Translations under genes and position numbers: made by a program | Notes under the pieces: generated by a model | What the model saw: the letters and a program-made list of their open reading frames with translations, nothing else | Told to the model about the DNA's origin: nothing | Databases searched by the model: none | Part shown: positions 7,469 to 13,193 of the stretch, piece by piece | How positions within the stretch are numbered: position 1 is the stretch's first letter | Layout of the letters: each line of letters begins with the position of its first letter | Assembly: GCA_024689285.1 (NCBI GenBank) | Contig: JAILDR010000241.1 | Location: 1 to 17,955 of the forward strand | DNA length: 17,955 bases | DNA from: Bacteroidales bacterium | Lineage (GTDB): Bacteria; Bacteroidota; Bacteroidia; Bacteroidales; F082 | Reading direction: 5' to 3'

Positions 7469-9337
7469 ATGAAAAAACTTGTACTTTTCTTAGCAAGCTT
7501 ATTCGCTTTTACAGCACTGCAAGCACAATGGGTTGACGACCCGGTCAACAACAACTTCCTCGCCAACTGCGGCAGCGACAACGGTGAACTCTACACCGCC
7601 ACCAACCCCATCACTGGTGATACTTACCTCCAATGGGAAGGGTTCAGTTCCAATGGATGGTCACCCACCCTGCAACGCCTCAATTATGAAGGTGTGCCGC
7701 AATGGGGCAGCGAAGGCATCCATATCGGTGGATTTGAGTTTGCTTCCTACTCGGAAGGTATCTCTATGACCACTACCGCCGACGGAGGCGTGGTGAGTTG
7801 TTTCGCCGATTATGAAGGATACACCTACGCCGTAAAAATCAATGCCGATGGCACTTTCGCATGGGGCGAACAAGGCCTGAGACTTTTTGACGGACACGGT
7901 TTCTCACGCACCGAGCTGGTGGCTGGAACCGATGGTGGTTTCTGGGCTTTGGGCGCCGACTATGAAAACAGCTATTTGCAATATGTCAATGCAGACGGCA
8001 CCTTGAACCCCTACGTCACCATTTCTGCCAGTGGTTACAAGTGCATGTTCGGCCAGCTCACTTTGGGCTTGAGCAACTTTGTCTTCGTGACTTACGAAAG
8101 ATTAGGCAATGGCTTTTACACCAACAAGGACATTTGCCTCGTGGGCTATGACACCAATGGCGTGCAAGTCACCCCCGATGTGCTGCTGATGTCGGAACAG
8201 ACCTTCCAATCGACTTATATCCATTATGTTGTTCCTGACGGTTTGGGTGGCGGTTATGCTTATATCTGGCATCCGGCCTTTGACCAGGCTTTCAATGTAT
8301 ATGTGTTCCACTATGATGAGGGCGGGGCCTCGACCATCAGCGACACCAACGGCATCCCCGTGCATTCAGCCGACCCGGCCAATTTCTATGGCTCAGCCTA
8401 TGGTACCGTCGACCCCATCACCCACGACCTCATCATTGCCTATGAGCAAACCGACGCTTCAACCCAGACGCAGAGCAGAATTTACATGAATCGCATTACT
8501 ACGACAGGTGAAAGGGTATGGGGCGAGGGCATCCTCGTGGCCGATTACATTGGCGTTACTTACTCTAACATTATGGTTGACGCTTTCGAAGATGGCAATG
8601 GTTTTACCATTATCTATAATAAAGGTGACGGTTACAACTCCTCCGTTGAGGCCAAAGGCTTCGACAAGGACGGCAACTTGCTTTGGACCAAGACGCTGAG
8701 CTCGCGGGATTTCCCCAGGGCCATGTGTGAAAACAGCACCGGATTCCACATGGGACAGAATGTTGTGGCTTGGGTGGATGGCTCCAATGGAGGCCTCTAT
8801 GGTCAAAACATCGGCCCTGACGGTACGATGGGCCCCATCGATCCTGTCATTCCTCAGCCAGACTGCTTCCCGCCTGCGAACTTCGATGGTGCTTATTCCT
8901 ACGATGCCGAAACGCAAACCTATGGCGTGATGCTGACGTGGGAAGCCCCCGAGGTGATGCCGCTCCATTATAATCTCTACCGTTTCGACATGAACGTTAA
9001 GGAAAACATCGTCATCGAAGTGCCGGGCGATGCCACCTCTTATTATGATGATGCCGCCATGGGGGACTACAAGTACCAACTGACTGCTGTTTATGAGGAA
9101 TGCGAGTCGGAATTTGCCCTCACACCTGCCGGCGAGGATAACCTCGTTGTTGAAGTGACGGGTATCCCTGAGAATGCCAATGATGAAATCGTCACCATCG
9201 TGAACCTCTACAATATGAGAGGCCAAAAACTTGGCACCTTGGATATGGACGAACTCAATTCGGGCGTATATATTATACAAGGTGTAACGGAAGACGGACG
9301 CTTGGTGAGCCGTAAAGTGGTGGTGAGCAAGAGATAA
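7469..9337 (+). CDS. Secreted repeat protein with T9SS sorting domain, tandem paralogue 2
   Basis: This 622-residue paralogue of the preceding gene has the same architecture: signal peptide (MKKLVLFLASLFAFTALQAQ before WVDDP), DG..W repeats (GVPQWGSEG, NADGTFAWGEQG, TTTGERVWGEG, DKDGNLLW), an Fn3-like domain (about 464-565) and a T9SS type A sorting domain (about 575-622). By eye about half the residues match paralogue 1, with best agreement in the repeats, SNDLIIAY/THDLIIAY and the C terminus. The CC pair before the Fn3-like domain of paralogue 1 is replaced by single cysteines at DCF and EEC, which could form a disulfide. It is likely co-transcribed from the promoter at 5538 and ends at a strong bidirectional terminator. 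Confidence 0.88.
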   Translation: MKKLVLFLASLFAFTALQAQWVDDPVNNNFLANCGSDNGELYTATNPITGDTYLQWEGFSSNGWSPTLQRLNYEGVPQWGSEGIHIGGFEFASYSEGISMTTTADGGVVSCFADYEGYTYAVKINADGTFAWGEQGLRLFDGHGFSRTELVAGTDGGFWALGADYENSYLQYVNADGTLNPYVTISASGYKCMFGQLTLGLSNFVFVTYERLGNGFYTNKDICLVGYDTNGVQVTPDVLLMSEQTFQSTYIHYVVPDGLGGGYAYIWHPAFDQAFNVYVFHYDEGGASTISDTNGIPVHSADPANFYGSAYGTVDPITHDLIIAYEQTDASTQTQSRIYMNRITTTGERVWGEGILVADYIGVTYSNIMVDAFEDGNGFTIIYNKGDGYNSSVEAKGFDKDGNLLWTKTLSSRDFPRAMCENSTGFHMGQNVVAWVDGSNGGLYGQNIGPDGTMGPIDPVIPQPDCFPPANFDGAYSYDAETQTYGVMLTWEAPEVMPLHYNLYRFDMNVKENIVIEVPGDATSYYDDAAMGDYKYQLTAVYEECESEFALTPAGEDNLVVEVTGIPENANDEIVTIVNLYNMRGQKLGTLDMDELNSGVYIIQGVTEDGRLVSRKVVVSKR

Positions 9338-9356
9338 CGTTTCACCGTAAAACAAC

Positions 9357-9385
9357 AAAAAAGCCGCTGATTAGCGGCTTTTTTT
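9357..9385. terminator. Bidirectional intrinsic terminator
   Basis: A perfect 8-bp stem AAGCCGCT/AGCGGCTT has a GATT loop, flanked by an A-run upstream and TTTTTTT downstream. On the plus strand it ends the secreted-protein pair. On the minus strand it lies directly after the 3' end of tRNA-Val and would end that transcript too. Confidence 0.9.
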
Positions 9386-9386
9386 G

Positions 9387-9461
9387 TGGGAACTGTTGGA
9401 CTCGAACCAACGACCCCCGCCTTGTAAGGGCGATGCTCTGAACCAACTGAGCTAAGCTCCC
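9387..9461 (-). tRNA. tRNA-Val(TAC)
   Basis: The 75-base minus-strand gene folds into a full cloverleaf. The acceptor stem is GGGAGCT/AGTTCCC with one G-T pair and discriminator A. The D arm is GCTC/GAGC. The anticodon loop CTTACAA has anticodon TAC (plus 9424-9426), and the T arm is GTTGG-TTCGAGT-CCAAC. CCA is not encoded, so it must be added after transcription. It has its own promoter and terminator. The gene-free stretch 9338-9659 holds only this tRNA, the terminator and promoters. Confidence 0.97.
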
Positions 9462-9475
9462 TTGGGTTTGCGGCT

Positions 9476-9484
9476 GCAAAAATA
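9476..9484 (-). promoter_or_regulatory. Promoter -7 box for tRNA-Val
   Basis: The minus strand reads TATTTTTGC, a full TAnnTTTGC match, ending 14 bases upstream of the tRNA 5' end. This implies a very short 5' leader for RNase P to remove. Confidence 0.65.
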
Positions 9485-9536
9485 GCACTTTTTTTGCTTT
9501 TTTCGACATCAAAGGCGCAAATTTCTGTTTTTTTGT

Positions 9537-9544
9537 TACTTTTG
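9537..9544 (+). promoter_or_regulatory. Probable promoter for the SPFH/zinc-ribbon gene
   Basis: The sequence TACTTTTG matches TAnnTTTG. The start codon at 9660 is 115 bases on, leaving a leader of roughly 105-110 bases, the longest in the window. It contains A-rich sequence near the start codon and no clear stable hairpin. Confidence 0.5.
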
Positions 9545-9659
9545 TAGCAACAAAGAACTGACGCTGTTAAGCTGTTTGTGATTTGAAAAACTGTGTTTCA
9601 GTAAGTTAAAAGCAAAATCTTCCTTTCAACAATAAAACAATCAATAATACAACAATACT

Positions 9660-10925
9660 ATGGGACTTATCAAAGCAATAGCAGGCTCCATCGGAGGCAC
9701 GCTGAGAGATCAATGGTTGGATCTTATCAAATGTGACAACATGGACATGGAAACCTTGATGGTGAAACAAACCACCAAGTCGGGACAGATTTCAAAGAAT
9801 AGCCGCATCCTCGTGGCTCCTGGCCAAGTGGCGGTCATCTATGATAGCGGTTCGGTGCTTGATGCCACAGCAGAAGAGGGAGTCTACACCTTCGACAAAT
9901 CATCGTCGCCGTCGTTCTTTGCAGGTGAGTTCGGCCCGGTCTTCAGGGAGATGTGGGAACGTTTCACATACGGTGGCACACCTGCCAAGGAACAGGCCGT
10001 GTTTTTCTTCAATCTTAAGGAAATCCTTGACAATAAGTTCGGTACAGCTACGCCAATCCCCTTCCAGGACTGGTCGCATGCCATTCCTAACCAGATGACC
10101 AATTCGCTGAGTCCAATGGGGGTCAATGTGCGCTGCTACGGGAAATACACTTTCAAGCTCGACGATGTGGCTGTCTTCATGCGTAACCATGCGGGTACGG
10201 CAAATGTCGTGAAAAAGAAAGATATCACCGAGCAGATGCGTAGCGAGGTGCTTGCCGCTTTCCAGAACGTGCTTAATGAGATGGGCAACAGCAAACACCG
10301 TGTTCCTGTGCTCGAACTTCCCAGCTACACCGATGAGATGAAGCAGGTGATGGATGAAAGAGTGTTTGACCAGCCTATCCGCGCCCGTGGCGTGCGTTTG
10401 GTCAGCTTCGCTGTAGAGTCGGTCTCCCTCGACGAGGCCAGCCAGGCTAAGATAGACCGCTACGAATACAGTTCCAACGCCATGATGCAGCAAGGCAAGA
10501 TTATCGACGTAATGGAAACGGCGGCAGGAAACGAGGCTGGCGCCGGAAACGCTTTCATCGGACTTGGTATGATGAATGCCGGCACGGGAGGCATGACGGG
10601 CGGCGCGATGCAGAATGCATGGAACAACCAAGGGCAACAGGGCAACTACGACCCGTATGCCCCGCAAGGCGGAGGCGCACAGCCTAAAGGCGTTCCCTGC
10701 CCGAATTGTGGCACGATGATTACGGGCAAGTTCTGCCCCGAGTGTGGCACACCGGCTCCCGCTCCCAAAGCGGCTATGAAATGTCCGAAGTGTGGTGCGG
10801 AGAGCACGGGTAAGTTCTGCCCTGAGTGCGGCACCCCTTTGGTTGCCGTCGGTCCCAAGAGATGCCCTAAGTGCGGTAACGAAGTCACAGGCAAGTTCTG
10901 CCCCGAATGCGGTACCCCCATGTAA
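9660..10925 (+). CDS. SPFH/YdjI-like ('virion core protein' family) with three C-terminal zinc ribbons
   Basis: This 421-residue protein belongs to the SPFH/Band 7-related family typified by B. subtilis YdjI, which databases often mislabel 'virion core protein'. N-terminal signatures are MGLIKAIAGSIGGTLRDQW and the PGQVAVIYDSG strand. The SPFH core continues to about residue 280 (NVRCYGKYTFKL, DQPIRARGVRLVSFAVES). A Gly/Met/Gln-rich linker (about 290-345) leads to three near-identical ribbons of the form CPxCG-x4-GKFCPECGTP, starting at about 347, 375 and 402. There is no signal peptide, so it is probably cytosolic and membrane-associated. YdjI works with YdjG/YdjH at membranes; no such partners are seen here. 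It stands alone between two oppositely oriented tRNA genes. The SPFH call is firm; function is unknown. Confidence 0.88.
   Translation: MGLIKAIAGSIGGTLRDQWLDLIKCDNMDMETLMVKQTTKSGQISKNSRILVAPGQVAVIYDSGSVLDATAEEGVYTFDKSSSPSFFAGEFGPVFREMWERFTYGGTPAKEQAVFFFNLKEILDNKFGTATPIPFQDWSHAIPNQMTNSLSPMGVNVRCYGKYTFKLDDVAVFMRNHAGTANVVKKKDITEQMRSEVLAAFQNVLNEMGNSKHRVPVLELPSYTDEMKQVMDERVFDQPIRARGVRLVSFAVESVSLDEASQAKIDRYEYSSNAMMQQGKIIDVMETAAGNEAGAGNAFIGLGMMNAGTGGMTGGAMQNAWNNQGQQGNYDPYAPQGGGAQPKGVPCPNCGTMITGKFCPECGTPAPAPKAAMKCPKCGAESTGKFCPECGTPLVAVGPKRCPKCGNEVTGKFCPECGTPM
10697..10922 (+). repeat. Three tandem zinc-ribbon coding repeats
   Basis: The segments encoding the three ribbons share the sequence around GGCAAGTTCTGCCCCGA (with T/C changes) and GAGTG(C/T)GGCACC. 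They are about 81-84 bases apart. They look like internal duplication of one double-CxxC unit within the gene. Confidence 0.7.
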
Positions 10926-10934
10926 TCATCCCAT

Positions 10935-10968
10935 AAAAAAACGTAGAGGCGGCAGCGCGTCTCTACGT
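10935..10968 (-). terminator. Intrinsic terminator for tRNA-Gly, minus strand
   Basis: A perfect 8-bp inverted repeat ACGTAGAG/CTCTACGT has a GC-rich 12-base interior. On the minus strand it is followed by seven T residues (A-run at 10935-10941 on plus). It starts just after the tRNA-Gly 3' end and also lies 10 bases past the SPFH-gene stop. There is no T-run on the plus strand, so plus-strand termination would be weak. Confidence 0.7.
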
Positions 10969-10972
10969 CCTG

Positions 10973-11045
10973 AGCGAATAACGGGGTTCGAACCCGCGAC
11001 CCTCAGCTTGGGAAGCTGATGCTCTACCAACTGAGCTACATTCGC
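10973..11045 (-). tRNA. tRNA-Gly(CCC)
   Basis: The 73-base minus-strand gene has acceptor stem GCGAATG/TATTCGC (one G-T) and discriminator T, as usual for glycine tRNAs. The D arm is GCTC/GAGC. The anticodon stem is TCAGC/GCTGA with loop TTCCCAA and anticodon CCC. The T arm is GCGGG-TTCGAAC-CCCGT. CCA is not encoded. Promoter and terminator flank it closely. Confidence 0.96.
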
Positions 11046-11055
11046 GTTTTGCGCT

Positions 11056-11064
11056 GCAAAGATA
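11056..11064 (-). promoter_or_regulatory. Promoter -7 box for tRNA-Gly
   Basis: The minus strand reads TATCTTTGC, a full TAnnTTTGC match, ending 10 bases before the tRNA 5' end. The spacing is like that at tRNA-Val. Confidence 0.65.
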
Positions 11065-11095
11065 CGATAATTATTATTACTACAAACCGAATACG

Positions 11096-11812
11096 ATGCA
11101 AATATCAAAAAAAGATGAACAAATTATCCACGAGAGCTTTCATCCCAAGTCGTGGAACGAAATAAAGACCCACAATGCCTGGTCGGTTTTCAAGATTATG
11201 GCCGAGTTTGTGGACGGAATGGAAAAGATGTCGAGGATAGGTCCCTGTGTGGCCATCTTCGGCTCGGCACGCACCCAACCTGGCGATAAGTATTACGAGA
11301 TGGCCGTTGAGATTGCGGAGAAGCTGGCTGATTATGGCTTTGGCATTATCACCGGAGGTGGTCCCGGCATTATGGAAGCCGGCAACAAAGGTGCCCAAAA
11401 AGGTGGCGCCATTAGTGTCGGACTGAACATCAACCTGCCCTTTGAGCAGCATTTCAACCCCTACATCGATTCCGACAAGAACATTGATTTCGACTATTTC
11501 TTTGTCAGAAAGACCATCTTCATGCGCTATGCGCAGGGCTACATCGTTATGCCTGGCGGCTTCGGCACTTTGGACGAACTTTCAGAGGCCATCACCCTTA
11601 TCCAGACCAACAAAATGGTGGAATTCCCCGTCGTCCTCGTCGGCTCGGAGTATTGGAAAGGCCTGATTGACTGGTTTGAAAACACCTTGCTGCCCAACAA
11701 GATGATCAAGGAAGAAGACTTTGACATCTTCAACATCGTTGACACAGCCGACGATGCCGTGAAAATCATCAAGGAATTCTATAAGAAATACGCTGTCAAG
11801 CCGAATTTCTGA
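11096..11812 (+). CDS. LOG-family protein (TIGR00730-type, nucleoside-5'-monophosphate phosphoribohydrolase-like)
   Basis: This 238-residue cytosolic Rossmann-fold protein of the LOG ('lysine decarboxylase-like') family has both hallmark motifs. The first is GGGPGIMEAGNKGA (about 88-100). The second is the catalytic/phosphate-binding PGGFGTLDE (153-161). LOG enzymes cleave the N-glycosidic bond of (cytokinin) nucleoside monophosphates. In bacteria without cytokinin signalling the physiological substrate is generally unclear, and lysine decarboxylase annotation is a misnomer. The start ATG 11096 has no clear promoter box upstream on this strand. Its stop codon overlaps the start of the next gene (TGATG), so the two are translationally coupled. 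Confidence 0.9.
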   Translation: MQISKKDEQIIHESFHPKSWNEIKTHNAWSVFKIMAEFVDGMEKMSRIGPCVAIFGSARTQPGDKYYEMAVEIAEKLADYGFGIITGGGPGIMEAGNKGAQKGGAISVGLNINLPFEQHFNPYIDSDKNIDFDYFFVRKTIFMRYAQGYIVMPGGFGTLDELSEAITLIQTNKMVEFPVVLVGSEYWKGLIDWFENTLLPNKMIKEEDFDIFNIVDTADDAVKIIKEFYKKYAVKPNF

Positions 11813-12243
11813 TGCGTCGTTATATCGAAGTCCCCATACAATTGCTCGACATCGAAGGAGAAGGCTTCCATATCATGGTCAAGGGAATGATTCATGGTAA
11901 GGAAGCCCATTTCCTTATTGATACGGGTGCCTCGCGTTCCGTGTTCGACCCCGTCATTGTTTCCAGATTCATCGAAAACCTTCAATTTGAGCGCAAGGAA
12001 GGGATGACGGCGGGTGTGGGCAGTTCAGACTTGGAGAGTTCCACTTTCCTTATCGAAACGCTATCGATAGGAGCCTTGGAAATCCATGATTATGAAGCTG
12101 TTGCCTTGGATTTGAGCAATATCCATGAGATGTACGGGAAGCTTGGCTTGCCTCATATTGATGGAATTGTAGGCGGAGATTTGCTGAAAAAGCACAAGGC
12201 CACCATTAATTATAGGGCCCAAAAGATGCGGCTCACGCCCTGA
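11812..12243 (+). CDS. Retropepsin-like clan AA aspartic protease
   Basis: The 143-residue product has FLIDTGASRSVFD with catalytic D37-T38-G39. Its second conserved element, DGIVGGDLLKKHKATINY, is the C-terminal hydrophobic-GG-D-L motif of retroviral-type aspartic peptidases. One DTG per chain means activity would need a homodimer. No signal peptide or membrane segment is visible, so it is predicted cytosolic. The ATG overlaps the TGA of the LOG gene by one base, a coupled arrangement suggesting linked expression and perhaps linked function. It ends 5 bases before the convergent SUMF1-type gene, with no terminator between. Family call is good; substrate is unknown. Confidence 0.85.
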   Translation: MRRYIEVPIQLLDIEGEGFHIMVKGMIHGKEAHFLIDTGASRSVFDPVIVSRFIENLQFERKEGMTAGVGSSDLESSTFLIETLSIGALEIHDYEAVALDLSNIHEMYGKLGLPHIDGIVGGDLLKKHKATINYRAQKMRLTP

Positions 12244-12248
12244 ATCGT

Positions 12249-13127
12249 TTATTCCGTCTTGTTTTCGTTTTCGTCTTCGTTTTCGTTTTCCTTGAGTAGC
12301 ATTTCGCTTTCGGGCTTTTCCTCTTTCACATAGGAAGCATCGAGGCAGAGTCTGAATCCGCCGAACGAGTTTTTCAGTTCGGGGAGGCGCTTGCCGCGCC
12401 AGGCGATGCGGCAGGAGGTTTTGGGCAGCTGCCAAGCCCCGCCACGAAGGACATACATTTGCCCCTCTTTGCCGAGGCGGGCGTTGCGCTCTTTGTCATA
12501 ATAATGGTATTTTGAATCCGTCCATTCCCAGACGTTGCCGCTCATGTCATAGATACCCAGCTCGTTGGGCGAGCGTTTCTTGACCTTTTTGAGGCTGCCT
12601 GTGTTGCCGTTGAACCAAGCCACGCGTTCCGCCTCGTTGCCGCCGCTGTAGACGTAGCCCCGCGAGTGTTGTCCGCCTCTTGCCGCGTATTCCCATTCCT
12701 CTTCGGTGGGCAGTCGGAAGTGCATCCCCGTGAGACTGTCGAGGATGTGAAGAAACTCTTGGATGTCGTAGTAAGAGACGCTCTCCACAGGTCTTTTGGG
12801 GCATTTCTTCTTGCTGGGATTGTTGCCCATCACCGCTTTCCAAAGCTGTTGTGTCACCTCGGTCTGGCCGATGTAGAAGTCCTCGTTGATGTTGACGTAA
12901 TGTACGGGCAGTTCATCGGTCTGCGAATAACGGTCGTAGTTGAATTCGGCAGTGTCCTTATGCTGCGCACCCATCCAGTAGCCGCCTTTTTCGACGCGTA
13001 CCATTTTGAAATTCACGCCGTTGACGCGGTAAGATGAAGGAGCAGGAAGCGTGTCCTGCTGGGCAAAAAGAGAGGCCTGTGCCAGCAAAAGCAATAAGGC
13101 AAGAAATCCTTTGGTACGTTTGTTCAT
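12249..13127 (-). CDS. Secreted SUMF1/FGE-fold protein (C-type-lectin-like), non-catalytic type
   Basis: The 292-residue precursor has a signal peptide (MNKRTKGFLALLLLLAQASLFAQ). It is followed by a SUMF1/formylglycine-generating-enzyme domain: FKMVRVEKGGYWMG, YIGQTEVTQQLWKAVMGNNPS, RPVESVSYYD, FRLPTEEEWEYAARGG, LGIYDMSGNVWEWT, LRGGAW, SCRIAWRGKR and GGFRLC. Aligned to human FGE by memory, the two active-site cysteine positions look replaced, so sulfatase activation is unlikely. GldK/GldJ of the T9SS share this fold, but this protein lacks a lipobox and gldLMN neighbours. ATG 13127 is chosen over the upstream frame because it starts the signal peptide. The C terminus is an acidic, Asn-rich tail encoded by a hexamer repeat. 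Probably periplasmic or outer-membrane-associated. Confidence 0.87.
   Translation of the reverse strand: MNKRTKGFLALLLLLAQASLFAQQDTLPAPSSYRVNGVNFKMVRVEKGGYWMGAQHKDTAEFNYDRYSQTDELPVHYVNINEDFYIGQTEVTQQLWKAVMGNNPSKKKCPKRPVESVSYYDIQEFLHILDSLTGMHFRLPTEEEWEYAARGGQHSRGYVYSGGNEAERVAWFNGNTGSLKKVKKRSPNELGIYDMSGNVWEWTDSKYHYYDKERNARLGKEGQMYVLRGGAWQLPKTSCRIAWRGKRLPELKNSFGGFRLCLDASYVKEEKPESEMLLKENENEDENENKTE
12261..12290 (-). repeat. (GAAAAC)5 hexanucleotide tandem repeat at the SUMF1-type C terminus
   Basis: Five consecutive hexamers read GTTTTC on the plus strand (the third is GTCTTC). On the coding strand they give ENENEDENEN just before the C terminus. Six-base units keep the reading frame, so copy-number change would alter only tail length. 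Confidence 0.9.
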
Positions 13128-13145
13128 AATGCAATAGTTGATGGG

Positions 13146-13154
13146 GCAAAGGTA
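13146..13154 (-). promoter_or_regulatory. Promoter -7 box for the SUMF1-type gene
   Basis: The minus strand reads TACCTTTGC, a full TAnnTTTGC match, 18 bases upstream of ATG 13127. It is back to back with the regulator promoter at 13181. Confidence 0.6.
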
Positions 13155-13180
13155 CATTTTTTCTCAATACAAAATTTTAC

Positions 13181-13189
13181 TATTTTTGC
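13181..13189 (+). promoter_or_regulatory. Promoter -7 box for the TPR regulator, almost on its start codon
   Basis: The sequence TATTTTTGC is a full TAnnTTTGC match ending only 4 bases before ATG 13194. With the usual start point a few bases after the box, the mRNA would be leaderless or nearly so. Confidence 0.6.
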
Positions 13190-13193
13190 AGGT

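Noticed and set aside
8459..9358. Antisense open frame (299 codons) opposite paralogue 2
   Set aside because: Shadow of the real gene. It would run across the terminator and has no recognisable motif.
10697..10922. CRISPR-like or satellite repeat
   Set aside because: The three units are protein-coding zinc ribbons with variable spacers, not CRISPR repeats.
9660..10925. Phage origin because of 'virion core protein' naming of the family
   Set aside because: No phage genes, integrase or attachment sites nearby; the name is a database artefact for SPFH/YdjI-like proteins.
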